This document shows positions 22,680 to 36,399 of a stretch of DNA of 64,000 nt, piece after piece (position 1 is the stretch's first letter; each line of letters begins with the position of its first letter). The stretch is from Nageia nagi. Lineage: Eukaryota > Pinophyta. The notes beneath the pieces were generated by a model. It had not been told where the DNA came from. It worked only from the letters and a program-made list of their open reading frames with translations, and made no database searches. A program made the position numbers and the translations under genes. The stretch is taken from assembly GCA_050084985.1 (NCBI GenBank), contig JBITNC010000001.1:162998001-163062000 (forward strand), given 5' to 3'.

Positions 22680-25010
22680 TTTTGATGTTTGAAACTATGA
22701 AAAGCTAAGTACAAAAATATGTTAAATAGTAAATTGATAATCGACCATGGTCAATGATAAATGATAGCAAAACTATCAAGATGAGAACTAGTTTTGGCGT
22801 ATGATAGGTCGTATAAGATAATCCTAATCACTCAATCCTAGTCTAGATTTGACACATGATAGGTCATATAAGATGGAATTGAGCACCATGATAATCCAAT
22901 GAAGTTTAAATTCGATGCATGATAGGTTATATAATACAGGATTAGATATCATGATAATGACTTGTGATAAAAATTTGACCAATAGATCAAGTATCCATTA
23001 AAAAAGTAAAGAAAAAATTTAATCTAATCTAATATAGGCTAATCTAGGTGCAAAAAGGTAAATGATCTATTCTTTGATCTAACACTCGAAGGGAATTTTA
23101 TATGCTTTATCCTATCAACTTAAGGGTGTGTGACTCTACTTTTCCCTAGCAAACAAAGGGTGATGATTGTAGTCTCGCACTTACTAAGCATATGATTGTA
23201 GTATGTAGGCATACGATGCTCATACAAAATGTCAAATGATAATGATCTCTACTTTTCCCTAGTAATTGAAGGGAAATGGTCATAGGCATGCAGACCTACA
23301 AATCCTAGAACTATATCAAATAGACATACGATGCTTGAATAAAAATAATAGAGCTGAACATGATGATGTTTAAGTATGTTGATTGCTAATCCATCATGTC
23401 AAACTAATAATCATCCAAAAAAATATTCATGATACAAAAAAGGTTCACCATGCATCCGACATGCCGCTAATGAGACCAATTATGTATTTGCTAAAAATTA
23501 TGAAAATTTGATGAGTTTTAAAATGTGTGAAGCTCTCCCCCTCAAATGTGAAGGTATGATGGATGATAAGATAGGACACCTGATCATTTGACTGAATGGA
23601 TCAAAAAATGATGATCACAACCAAAGGTTTACAAAGTGAAATATAGATAGATTAAATTGTTCACACAAATACAATTCCTTCAATCGACTAGATTAAATAA
23701 ATCATATAGGTGATTAGGGATCATTTAGATGATCCAAATAAGGCAAAAAAGAAAAATAAAAAGCAAAAATGATGAATTGACCTACTCATTTGACTATCAT
23801 TGCTTATCATTTACTATTAGTATGCATTAAGCGACTAAGATACAATGAAAATGATGAGGTGAGAATAAATGAAAATCAAGGTAGATAGGTTGACTATGTA
23901 GACTAGAGATAGACAAAATGGTGATCATAGATCCGAGGGGAGGATCACCTGGCAGGAAGGAACTGCCTACCAAAAAGGTAGGTGACCGAAAAAACCCTCA
24001 TATGTTACTTTAGTTTTTACTTTTGCTTATGATTGTGAATAATTTAGTGGGAGTTTATTATTTATATTATACTTAGGAAAATAGGATTATAGTCTAATTA
24101 GAAAATCTTGATCATGGACAAAACCTCATTACTTTGCTTTACCTGCTATGAAAATAGTAGTAGTTTTAAACAAAGTGTTTGTTTAAATAATGTCAAATAA
24201 TGGTACTACAATAACCATAAAATAGACCCAATAGACACTAAATAGCATCTAATAGCTAAGATTTAGTCATGCTTAATTCATACAAACCCTAAAGCTAGGG
24301 TACTGTTATGGTAACCAAGAATAGACTTAGATTGCAATACATAAAATGGCTATTGAAAGACACACATTATTTAAATAACATATTACCATGATAATGTTCC
24401 AAATTATAGAAATATGCCAAATAGAACATAAAAAAACCCAACAATTCGATAAAATACACCACTAATGTATGAATGGGACGAACATGACATCATTAGGAAA
24501 AGAAAATTATCTAGGACTAGCCAAATAGGGTACAACAAATATGCAAATTTAGTTTAAAATTATTGGTTGATTGATGAATTTATACATGGTTATTTTATTT
24601 TATGTATTTAATTAGTTTTATAGTAGTTTAAAATTTTAATTTTTTCATGCTTAGTTATGTTATTTTTTTCAAAATTTCAACACTATAAATCATCCATCAC
24701 CTAGATGATCCAATTTGGGGGTTGTCCAGGTGCTAGATGACCACACAAATTATCTAGATGACTAGGCCAATCATCTGAAACCTAAATGACTAGGTTAACC
24801 CACTCACCCTTAACAAGGATGATTTAGACCAAAAGAAAACTAATTAAAAAAAAATAAAAGGTGAACATAGATAGAAATGCAAATAGATAGCCTAGGTAAC
24901 ATGCAAGAGTGACTTAGAATTACAGACCACTGAATTGGAATTAGATAAGATAAACTAATTGACAAACATTGAACAACCTTAAAATTTATTCTAGATGAAA
25001 CTCAAGCACA
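22680..25010. other. element 2, non-coding 3' region
   Basis: AT-rich and without a supported reading frame. The words ATGATAGGTCATATAAGAT (22800-22930, three times) and TCATCTAGATGA / GATGATCC (for example near 24740) recur. The second word family also occurs in the LTRs and near 40340. Confidence 0.5.
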
Positions 25011-25019
25011 AATTTTGAC

Positions 25020-26350
25020 CACTTTGGATAGAGGTGCAAGCGATGTTGACCCAAGCATACTAGGATTGGCTAGAGGTGATGGGGCTAGCAAGAGCAACTT
25101 GGATTCTCCCTATTAAGGGAGAAACATCTTATATGATCATGCTCAAGGAGCACTTTGACCCATATAGGTGTACATTTTTACTCCTGATAGGAGAAATGAT
25201 ATTCACATTAGAGGACGTATATAAGATACTACAAGTGCCATTAGAGAGTGAACAAGTTACAATTGCCATGGACATGGTGGTGATTCAGCCCTACATAGGA
25301 GAGGGTTATAGGACCTGGGACATCCAATCTAAAGGGGTACTCATAGCTCCCCTATACAGAGAGGATCACCTAGGGTGATGCAAGGTCATGGCTATGCTTT
25401 TGATCTCATCTTTCATGCTTCTAAATTCCTTAGGATTGAGAATCCCTTGGAATATTTTCAATGTGGTGATGAGGATGGTCCAAGAGGGGAAATTCTATGC
25501 ATGGGGATTAGTGTTACTCGACCATACTTATAAGGAGCTAGTGGCAATGGCATGAGGATGAAGAGGCATTAGCACTTTGTTACTACTCCAGGTATGGGCC
25601 TAGGAGCATATTCGATCAAGGAGGCCAAATGGATTACCAGTCATAGTGCATGTACTAGAGATGAAGGTGATATCCCCCCAATGGTAAGTGTGGAGCTCCC
25701 AAATGCATGATGATGGGAACATAAGCAAGAGAAGCCCAAGATACAACCCTATGAGGGTCAAATGAACTAGTATCATGACATGCTAGAAAGTTTACACCTA
25801 TAAGATGTGATCATTTACCCATATCAAGGAGGACCTAAGTGGGTGGAAGATGACATACAACTAGAATGTGCCTTCAGTACATGGCATATTAGAGGTTTTC
25901 ACATTAGGGATGTAGATATTTCCACTTCAAGTAGGTCCAACATTAGCATAAGCTAGTATAATATGTACCACTAGAGTTGGCATTATATGGCAGGGTGGAC
26001 AAGGATGCCTCATCTAGCACAAGGATAACATATATTAAGTTTAATGTGGCTCCCAATGCACCACTAGTTTGATCAATACCAGATGATTCAAGGAAAACCC
26101 TAGGATATGATGCATGGTGGGCCCTTTAAAGGGACTAGCTACTCATGTGGATCATACCTAAGAGGTATGGGATAGCACCCCTATAAACCCTTAGGTTCTC
26201 AAGGGAAAGGTCGATCTAGATGCTGAGGGTGAGGTAGTTGAGGAGGTCAATGAGGAGGGAAATGAGGAGGAAGAGGATTCCCAAGGAGAGGTAGAGGAGA
26301 AAGATGATGCTAACATAGATACTAACATCCCAAAGAAACCAAAATAGGAT
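25020..26350 (+). pseudogene. plant mobile domain (PMD) frame, antisense inside element 2
   Basis: The frame 25076-25378 (100 residues) reads ATWILPIKGETSYMIML, CTFLLLIGEMIFTLEDVYKILQVPL and VIQPYIGEGYRTWD, matching the 'GEMxxTLxDVxxLLxLP' signature of plant mobile domain proteins. After a frameshift, KFYAWGLVLLDHTYKEL (near 25500) and a DVIIYPYQGGPKWVEDD segment near 25810 fit the later parts of the domain. An acidic tail (EEVNEEGNEEEED) ends near 26290. It runs on the strand opposite to gag-pol. Tat-lineage elements are known to carry additional antisense frames beyond pol, and PMD is known from transposons and from host silencing factors (MAIN/MAIL family). It is broken here. Confidence 0.7.
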
Positions 26351-29300
26351 TATTTTGAGTAGTAGCAGATGCTTGAGCAAAATAAGGGGGAGATCAAGTA
26401 TAGGATCCCTTAGATTAAGCTCAAAGAGTTGGAGCCCAAATCAAAGACCTTTGTGGAATCGCATGTCATATAGTTCTAGGAAAAATAATATGCTCTATAG
26501 GATCAAGTGGATGCCATGTAGTCATAGTTGATAGTAGAGTAGGTTGTTAGGGTGATCGAGCAAGAAGCATGAGCAGTAGTCAAAGGGCTCATGGACATAC
26601 TCCAAGACCAAGTGATGACTGAGTAGACCATAAGTGTGGCTATAGAGATCCATGTTAGGGTCCTCTAAGGTGATATGTAGATGTTATTAATAGTCTATAT
26701 GATGATTTCCATAGAGGGATGCATTCAAAGTGCAAGCTAAGGGAGGCATAAGCCCTGGTGCGAAGGTCAACACCTAGATTGATGCCCTATTGATAGAGCT
26801 AGGATATAGGGAAGATCTGATGGTGGATATGGTAATATAGATTTATGGTCAAGCCATAGGCATAGTGTTGAGGGAATTCATAGGGGCATTACACATGGTG
26901 ATATAACTTTACTAGGAACTTAATGATGATGATAGGGCTACTTTGCGAGCATAGGCATAGTGTTGATAGCTCATCGAGGTGGGAAAAATTTTGGTAGACC
27001 CAAATATGTCCAAGATGACCTTGTTGGGTGTGAGTATATCCCACAACTTGGTGAGGAGTTAGAGGAGTGAGGGGCACTTCATGAGGTAGCCAATGCCTCC
27101 ATAGGTTACAATCATAGCAAAGATAGGTATGGTCATAAGTACTAAGGTTTTCGGAGAGACAAGAGCCAACATAGGGGGAATCATGAGGAGGGTAATATTA
27201 TATGTTATCAATAGATTGTTTAGGTCATCATTATCTATAGGATAGAGCAACATATTAAGGGAAAGTATCCTATCAAGGGCCTAGGTAGAGGGATAGGTGG
27301 AGACCAGCACTCCCTCTAGCCATAGGAGATAGAGAGATGATCCCACACCTTAAAGGTATGGATACAAGATTAGAGACTCCATGTATTTTTTGGCTCCATA
27401 GTGTGCATAAATGGCTATGTACATTTTGAGATATACATGTATGTACTAGACATTATATGTATGTATTTTGATGGTTGTATGCTATGGAAATTGACATGAT
27501 TCTCTATATGTTCTCATGGATGTATGACTAGTACTTATGCTTATGTATGCACCTTATTGACGTGTTATATGAGATATTGTTATATTGACTATATGTTTGT
27601 GTATTTGAATGTGATGGATGTGTATGTATTTACTTTTATGTTATATATAAGATAATGAATATATGTGAACAACACTAAAATGAATCCTAAATGAACATAA
27701 AAAATGACCTTAAAATATTTAATATGAAGTGAATGCTAAAAATGGACCTAAAAGGAACTTAAAATGAACCTAAAAGAGACCTAAAATGAGCTTAAAATAA
27801 ACATAAAAGAATTTAAGATAAAGTAAAATGAACATGTATGCCTAAACACACAATGGAAAATGATAAATAAAACATAAAAGATATCATAAAATAATCATTA
27901 ATTAAAAAGATAAAACACAAAATATAATGAATATACATAAGATGACAAATACAAATAATCATTAATGAAGAAGATAGAGTAAGAATAAATAACAAAACAC
28001 AAAAACATGATAAAGACAAAATGACAAAAGGATGGATAAAAGTGATAAAAATAAATTAAAAGGAGAACGAAAGATAATAATGATATATGAACATAACATA
28101 AATGATAAAAATACAAACATAAATACACCACATTGATAATAAACCATGGAAAAATAAGAAAACAAGCTAAAATTTTGTCGAATGCCACTGAATTTTTGGC
28201 ATGATGATGCATAAAATGAGGTAGGGAACATGTCATAAAGACCCCATTGACTTACCTGATTTACATCGATCATACCAAATACCAACACAAACTAAGTTGA
28301 AATGCTGCCAGAATGCAATCAAATTGGACTAAAATAAAACCAAAGTGAAATTGACACTTTTGAAAAAGTGAAAAATTACAAAATTTGATGAACAATAACA
28401 AGCAACTATATTGAAAATTCGATGAACTACATTTATGATCTGATTGAGGCTTGTACGATCTAAGCATAGGATCAAATAGTTTGAAAAATAGAGATTGTTT
28501 GATCTATTTTTGAAACCAAAATAGAAGGCTACTAGGACTAGGATGAAAAACCTTCAGTGCTCACTAAAAGTGCACTATTACGGGTAGTCTGACAAATAGC
28601 TTACAAAAAATGACCAAATGATAAATTTAAACTATGAAACTTGACATGTTGATTATATTTAGATTAATGATAGATAAGAAACTGATGAATTTGAGGAAGG
28701 ACATAATTTTCTAGGTTTCAAATGACAAAATCAAAGCCAACTTTTAAGGGTACCAAATTTTGGGACCTTCATCCCTAAACCAAATTGAGTGACGAAATGG
28801 TTATGAAATGAATTGAAATGATATGAAATGACATGATAGGACCTAATGAGACATAATATGAACAAGTTACAAGCCAATACTACAATATGACATAGGTCAT
28901 TATGTTAGGGTGATCGTGCACACATGCAAAGGGCCAACTTCGAACAAGAAGCAAATGAGTGACATGTGACCTAAAATGAATAAAACAAAATTCTTAGTGA
29001 TATCAGTATGAGGATGAAACTAATGAAATTGACTATTCATCAAATCATCAATTTTAAATTGATTTACAAAAGGAAAATGAAACCTAATTTTGACACAATG
29101 GCAAAAGTACAAAACATGATGAAATCAAACGAAATGCGATGAAGGCACAAACAATCATGAACATGACATAAAAAAATTATCATAAAAGAGATAAATAAAG
29201 ATAAAATAAATAAAATAAGGTCAATGTACATGAATTGACATCATTCCATTGATTTTACCAATCACAACAAGTTCATATGACATTTCCCTCAAAAACCATG

Positions 29301-30225
29301 ATAGTCTGCAGCTTATGATCAATCCCAAAAGAATGATTTTCAAGAAACCTAGTATGTGATTAAGACCCAAGTGGTTGTATCATCATCAATAATCCACAAA
29401 CCATGTATGTTGATATTTGATATAAATATACATGTATAAAATGTTGGGGATGGGGTCTTTGCATGATGAGAATACAAAGGATTCGACATAACAAACAAGA
29501 CAAGTAAAGATAATGATATGAATTTCAACAAGATAAAATGCCTACAAAAATAAACAACTTGGTCCAACTAAGTTGTGATGAGGCTAACTTCCCCTCATGT
29601 CCAAGATTGTACTTGCTTTATCATGGAATGAAGATAATGCCCAACATCATCAACTCAAATGAGGACTAAGAGTAGGGAAACAAAATGATAAGTGCAAAAT
29701 GAGGACAAATGATAGAAAAGATACAATGATACAAGGACTAATACATGATAGGTAGATGAGTGACTGGTGGCCTTCGTGCACCCAAAGAAGGTAGGATGAC
29801 ACTAAAAAGTGGAGAACTAACTAAGTATCAACTCATGATTACATGATAAAAAATGAAATAAAGTGGTGAACAGTGTTATGCATAGTGATGAATATTTGCC
29901 AATAGGCTAAGATTAGGTTTTTTAATGTTAAAATATTTCAAAAATTTGGACATCAAATATTGCCCCACTTAGCCTAAATTTTTCAAGATAAAAAAAATTA
30001 TGGGTCAGCTCACCAATATTTTAAAAAAATTTTATAAAGATAAGTGCATATAGCCATCTATACCTCCTATAATTTTGCAAGCAATCACCTTGAAAAAAAA
30101 TTCTCAACAAAATTGCCCATTATACCCTATATATAAAGCTCATGAGATTGGACAGATATACCAACATTTCAAATTCTCTAATATGCTTAAGCCTCATTTG
30201 CAAGGGATTATAGATGCTTAATAGT
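26351..30225. other. element 2, non-coding 3' region continued
   Basis: From 27660 to 27830 is a degenerate run of AAAATGAACCTAA-like units of about 13-15 bases. From 27830 to 28250 the sequence is A-rich (AAAACATAAAAG, GATAAAAATA), which produces spurious hydrophobic frames on the minus strand. Nothing else was recognised. Confidence 0.5.
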
Positions 30226-30232
30226 GTTTTAT

Positions 30233-30875
30233 TGAAGACACTCACTTATGCAATATTACAGATGGTCAATAGTGTGTCATTGAAGACATGCATCAATGTA
30301 GAATTGAAGACACTTGCCTATGTGTCATTGAATACTCTTGTTAGTGTATAATTGAAGATGCTTATCTATGTGGGATTGAAGATGCTCATCTGTGACACAT
30401 TGAAGATGCTCATCTATGACACATTGGATATGCTCATTTGTGCAAAATTAGAGATGCTTATCTATGTAAAGTTACAATTACTTATCTGTGAAAAATTAGA
30501 GACACTCATATTGACATTTATGCTAGCGATCATCTGCATAAACACACAAATGATCATCTATGCTTTTTATATATGATTATCAATGCTTTTATACTAATGA
30601 TAATATATGCTTTTTTATAGATGATCATCTATGCTTATTTACAAATGATCATCTTCATTTTAATGTAGATGATCATCATCACAAATACATAGATGATTGT
30701 CTATATAAAATTTCTAATGATTATCATCATAAATACAAAGATGATTGTCTTTACTTTTCTATAGATGATCATTTATGCTTCTATGTAGATGATCATCTGT
30801 GCTTCTATACTAACGATCATCCCTACCTTTATGTAGATGGTCATCTTGACATTTACTCTAACAATCATCATAAAA
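30233..30875. repeat. 24-bp minisatellite in the 3' region of element 2
   Basis: About 25 diverged units of 24 bases. The first half uses AAGATGCTCATCTATGACAC plus ATTG; the second half uses GATCATCTATGCTTxTxTAxA plus AT. The halves share the core GATGxTCATCTATG, so they are one evolving array. Being a multiple of three, the units give 8-residue repeats such as DHLCFYVD in one frame. The array lies just beyond pol on the coding strand of element 2. Tandem repeats in the 3' untranslated region are a known trait of Ogre-type elements and can seed satellites. Confidence 0.75.
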
Positions 30876-31289
30876 CTAAAAAATAATATATATCACCAAA
30901 AAAATCTAACTTTAAAAAAAAATTAATTTCACCACCTACCCTATGCGAGTTTCAAACACCTTTTGCCATAACTTCAAAATGTGTTTGCCAACATTTGAAA
31001 ATTTTAATTTTGCCATCATTCCTTATGCATAACGTTGGTGGTGAAGTAAAAGAAGTGGCAAACACATAAGCCAAAAGAAATGATTGCACATAATACATCT
31101 CCTAGTACTTAGAGTAGGATGAATGAGTGAATAGAGAAAGATGGCATGCTATGATAAACAAAGTAAATATGGTAAGATGAGATGCAAGAAAAAATGAACT
31201 AAGATGACAAATCAAACACACACAAAGACAAATAGAAAAGATAAACTAAGCATATAATGGACAAAGATGGATGATGTAAATAGGCTCCA

Positions 31290-32480
31290 ACTCTTCCTAT
31301 TCCTCTATATCTACTAAATTATAGGCACCTATATAGAATTTCTTCTTGACTATATAAGGCCCTAACCAATTTGATGCAAACTTATCTCAAAGAATCCTCT
31401 CAAGATGTGACTATTACTGATACTCTAGGTATTACCTTCTTATTGTAGATATGTTTCAACCATTCTTAATAGATATTATGATGTTGGATGGCATTGACAT
31501 GTCTCTCATCAAAAATGGTAAGCTAATCTAATCTACCTTGTCTAGCATCCTTATCTGGAATGAGGTGTTGAAGCTGAACTCTTAGATACAAGATCTCTAG
31601 CTAAAGTTGCATGAATGCTTCAATACCATAGACTAGTGAGAAAGGGGTAGCCCCCATAGGTTTCCTAATATTGGTGTGATAGGCCCATAAGGCATAAGGA
31701 AGATACTCATGCCAATTTCTTTAATTATGTTGACCATATTTTTTAGGATTATGATAATGGTTTTGTTGGATGCTTTTTCTTGATGTTACCCTAAGGATAG
31801 TATGATGTGGAAAAGGAATGTTGAATATTGTAACAATTGTACAATGTTCTCACATGTTGATTTTTGAAAGGTGGTGCATTGTCTGATATGATTTTATGTG
31901 AAATGCCAAACCTACAAATAATATGAGTATCAATAAAGTTGGCAATCTTAGGACCCATAGTAGACATAAGTGGCTCAACCTTAACCCACTTGGTGAAATA
32001 CTTTGTCACTATGATAATAACTTATGTTCACCTAAAGATGGAGGTACAAACTATCCTATGATATCAAAACCCCACTATGCAAAAAGCCATAGATATTGGA
32101 TGGAATTAAGTGCATGGGTAGGTAGATGCTACAAATTATAATGCTTCTAACACTTAACACACTTTTTAACATATTCCTTATAGTCTCACTCCATGGTATA
32201 CTAGTAATATCTTATCCTAAGAATACAATTGGCAATAGTAGTTCCATTAAAGTGCCCCCCATATATACCATCATGACAAGCTTACATGGCAATAGCCTAA
32301 TCATAGAGCTCTAAACAATTTAAAAGGATTCCATCATATGATCATTTATATACCACATACCCTAATATATCATAACATGAAGCATTTTGCTTAAATTTAT
32401 ATTTCTTATTGGCTAATAAGTTAGGAGGAGTGGCATTCCACTTGAGATACTCATGCACCTACCTATACCACAAGTTGCGA
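31290..32480 (-). pseudogene. element 2 integrase (decayed)
   Basis: The zinc-binding region is readable near 32290-32150 (HDGIYGGHF then CVKC). The core follows at 32009-31791: KYFTKWVKVEPLMSTMGPKI, CRFGISHKIISDNAPPFKN with the second catalytic Asp. The C-terminal part EWLKHIYNKKVIPR is near 31470-31420. Spacing and words are those of Tat-type integrases, without a chromodomain. Stops and frameshifts interrupt all three parts. Confidence 0.75.
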
Positions 32481-32639
32481 GGCTCAATAGTGATCTCATT
32501 GATGGAAGTTGAAGATAGACCTTGAGGTAAAAGTGACTTAAGCATAGACTCCTGCAAGGTCACTATCTAAACATGTTGAATATGCCTATGAGGATTAGGA
32601 GGGATAAGCAACCCTAAGGATGCCATGGTTTTTACAAAC

Positions 32640-33163
32640 TAATTAGATGACCTAGGGGCCATCTCAATCTTATATGCTTTAAACAACTTCTGTAATTTTA
32701 ATGTCGCATCTCTATATATCTTTAAAATTTCATTATGACATTGATAAGTGCCTAGGATTTGATTGATAATCAATTGAGAATCTCCATAGATCTATAGTCA
32801 CTCAAGCTTTAGCTCTAAGACTGTTTGAAGACCCAATATAAGTACCTCATACTTTGCATTATTATTAGTGCATGAAAAGTCAAGTTTAAAGTAATACGGG
32901 ATGGGGATACCTTGGGGAGTGAAGAAAATAACTCCAGCCCCTCCCCCTTGTTCACACATCAACCCGTAAAAATACATAGTCATATCATAGTCTTCTAGAG
33001 TGTCAAATACCTCCTTGATCTCATCAATCTTAATGACATCCTCATATGGGAGGGTGATTTCAAGAGGGGTTGTAGCCCGAATAGGTTCCTTTACTAGTTG
33101 ATCAGCTATAACTTGACTTTTAATATACTTTTGAATGATAAATATTATATCTACCTCTAACAA
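32640..33163 (-). pseudogene. element 2 second (additional) RNase H
   Basis: The frame 33163-32798 reads YFYGLMCEQGGGAGVIFFTP, then NNNAKYEVLILGLQTVLEL. After a stop come YGDSQLIINQILG and a decayed end. The glycine-rich first strand, the AKYE Glu position and GDSQLIINQ are typical of the additional RNase H that follows the ordinary one in Tat elements. Here it lies between RNase H and integrase, the usual position. The first catalytic Asp appears lost (Tyr-Gly-Leu). Confidence 0.75.
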
Positions 33164-33179
33164 GAATATGATCTATTTA

Positions 33180-34553
33180 GTAGTAAGTGTATTATGATAT
33201 GCCTTACTCATCATTCATTTCAATGGATCAGCCTTAGAGATCACATAGATAGTGTGATTTAAATGTAGTGTCTCAACTTTTTGCAGCAAAGATAAGGGAA
33301 AGAAAAACCTTCTCAATGTAGGCATACCTAAGCTCATAATTGATAAGTGTATGACTAACATAGTATATAGCTTGCTCCTTTTCTTGATCGTTCTATGATA
33401 GAATGACTCCTAGGGCAAATTTAGTGGATAAAATATATAGATGAAAGGGAACACCATCTCTAGGAGGAATGAGTACAAGAGGATTGATCAAGTATTGCTT
33501 AATGTAATAAAAAGCTTTTTAACAACCCTCATTCCAGTCAAATTGCACCCCCTTTTTAAGGAGCTCATTAAGTAAGTGACACTTATCAGATAACTGAGCT
33601 ATGAACCTTTTGATATCTTATACTTTTACCTAAAGACTTATTAAGGTTTTAATGTCATGCAACAAAGGCAGACTAGTGATATTAGTAACTTTCTTAGGTT
33701 TGAATTCTATGCCTCTTTTGGAAATAATGAATCCTAGTAACTTGCTTGATTTGACCCCAAAAATAGATTTCCTAAGATTCAGTCTAACATTATGCTTCAG
33801 TAACCTTTGAAATACCCTCTCTAAAACTTCCTAGTGTTGATCTCTTATTTTAGATTTTGCTAATATGTCATCCACATAGTCATCCATAATGTCATGTACC
33901 ATGTCATGGAAGACATAAGTTGTAGCTTGTTGATGGGTGGCACCAACATTCTTAAGTCTAAAGGGTATAACCTTATAACAATAAGTCCCCCAAGGTGTAG
34001 TGAATGCAGTATTATGTTGATCTGAGGGGTGACCTAAATCTAATTATAGCCTAAAAAATCATCCATAAGGAATAGCATCTCATATCCTGCCATATTATCA
34101 ACTAAAGTGCCTATATTAGGCAATGGAAAATCATCTTTCAGATAAGATACATTAAGATCTCTAAAGTCAATGCATTTTATAATATGAACTTTGGGCTTAC
34201 CAATAAGGACCATGTTAGAAACCCATTGAGGATAATTAATGGAATGGATGAACTTGGCCTCTAACAATTTTTGAATCCTATTTTTAATTTGAAGCAACTT
34301 TGCAGTATCAACCCTCCTAGGTTTTTGCTTGACATGTTGGAATTTGATCGATGATAATATTTTGAACTAAAACATTAGGGTCCATACTTTGCATATCCTT
34401 ATAATTGTAAGTGAAGACTTTAGCATACTTCTTTAATAGTTTGGTGGCTTTTTCTCTTTCTGACTCATCTAAGATGGCCCCCAAGTAAACTATCTTTAGG
34501 TCCATAGGATCCTCACTAATATTGTTCTTCCAAATGTTTAAGTTTAGGGCCAT
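33180..34553 (-). pseudogene. element 2 reverse transcriptase and first RNase H (decayed)
   Basis: The open pieces 34553-34317 and 34297-34040 hold the pre-RT linker (LLKKYAKVFTYNYKDM) and the RT fingers and palm start (LLEAKFIHSINYPQWVSNMV, DDFPLPNIGTLVDNMAGYEM). The active-site box reads DYVDDILAKSKIR (YVDD codons 33878-33867) in a shifted frame. The RNase H that follows, to about 33180, is badly decayed. Confidence 0.8.
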
Positions 34554-35399
34554 GATACCCTAGATCATGTTTATCTTGATCAAATTGAAATGGAATAAAA
34601 AAAAATATGAACTTTCCCTACTCAAATTTGCCTAGGCTATATCCTTACCATTTCTATGTAGAAAAGACTTTAGGCACTAATGCAGGACACAAAAGATATT
34701 CTATTTTGACACAAAATTTCTCCTTGAGTTGAATCTTGGGGTGAATAGAAAACCACATAAATGAAGAAAGATTGGTTCGAATATGAGCCTAGTGGGAAGA
34801 GAGATTCAGGATCAAGTAGGAATTTCAAAGGTCTCCCCAAGTCCTTTATGAAGGGAAAATGAAAAAGCACATCATTTATATGATACTCCCCCTTTCTAAG
34901 ACATTCATACTTGATGAAATCAGAATATGGTGAAATGACAAGGTTGATAGGATATTGTTCAGGAGGATCAAGACCAACTAGAGAGAAAGAGGGCTCATCT
35001 TCCTATGACTAATCTGATACCATAAATGATAAAGAGAAAAGGAACTAACTAGGTGGAGGCACTCGATGATGGAAGGGTTGATCATTTCCATGCATAGGAA
35101 CAGACTAGATCTAATAACTAGAAGAAGGTCATGTAGAATCTTTAGGTGACTTACCTTCATGATGTATAAAGGGTTCCATGCCTAATGGAGATGAATAAGA
35201 TGGCTATGAAGATGAAGTAGACTAAATATATGATAAAGTGTAGGATGAAGGTTCTTATGAATGGGATGACATCGAATCAGGATGATCGTTCACATGAAAA
35301 ATGATAGGAAAAATATGCCCACATGGCATCTAAGGAGACTTGGGAGAGAAAGTGGAGTTACAGTGACTAAAGGGGTTCAGATTGCCTATAATGAAATGG

Positions 35400-35830
35400 A
35401 CCATTCTATTGTGTAGATATTTCAAACATCTATGCAAAGCAGATAGAACTACCTCCATGTCCTCTATCCATGATCAACCTAAAAGCAAATTATACTACAT
35501 CTTGACTTTGACCACATGAAAAGTAGTTACAATCTCTCTTACTCCAACTTTAACTAGAAGAATAATTGAGCCCATGGTTGTAGCCAAATCATTATTAAAG
35601 TCCCTATTGGTAAGAGTAGGAGCATTCAAAAACTTGATAGGAACCTTAAGTCTCTCAAGTGTTACTAAAGATATGATATTAATTGTAGACCATTTTCTAC
35701 CAATACTCTCTTTGAAGGAAGAGAATCAAAAAAAGTTATAATGTATAAAGCTATATGCTTTGGTTTATCAGGAGAAGCATGCTTAATTTCATCTTAAAAG
35801 AAAGTAATGTTGGGTCTAGTAGCACTCTGA
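35400..35830 (-). pseudogene. element 2 protease (decayed)
   Basis: The decayed frame reads HASPDKPKHIALYI, then PSKRVLVENG, where the active-site Asp is replaced by Glu, and later VKVGVREIVTTFHVVKV and YNLLLG-stop-SWIEDMEVV. This last word is the retropepsin C-terminal signature of Tat elements. Between 35400 and 34560 only low-quality linker sequence is seen. Confidence 0.65.
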
Positions 35831-36399
35831 ACAAGCCCTATGAAATATCCAAAAGAATTAGGGTTGTTACTATATAACTCAATGGCTTTTAGAATATTGT
35901 TCAAAGCATTATTATGTTTGGAGGATTGTTGTAATAAGTCCCATAGAGAAAGCTTTATTTGAGTAGTCCAAAGTTGTTGTTCTAACTAACTTTGTACAGT
36001 TATTGGTGCTTTGGGAGCCTAAGTCTAAATTTGAACTCTAGGTTGAGGCAAAGGTTGTCAAATTTGTACCTCTAAAGGGGGAGGAGGAGGTGCTCAATAA
36101 TTACCTCTACATGTTCTAGTTTTCATACCAATCATATTATTTTCATGAACTTCTACAATATGATATGCCAAAGGTGGATCCATGATACCCATAAAATCAT
36201 AGTTAGGGGTTATGTTAATGCCTCCCACAAAGAGAAAATTTGAATCTATGTTATTGAATCCCACTAACTCATTATTCTGCCTAGGATTATAGTCATGGAT
36301 AACATGATGAGTTACTTATGAAGAAATTATATTGATGTTATTATTGTGCCTAGGCAAGGGATCTTAACAAACACCCAAATTTTGGTTAGGTTGGGCCAT

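Noticed and set aside
27813-28467. Hydrophobic minus-strand frames resembling membrane proteins
   Set aside because: The plus strand is A-rich low-complexity DNA, so its complement reads as Phe/Leu/Tyr/Ile. Three frames overlap and none has a conserved motif.
30352-30886. Two small proteins with 8-residue repeats
   Set aside because: They are readings of the 24-bp minisatellite, open only because its period is a multiple of three.
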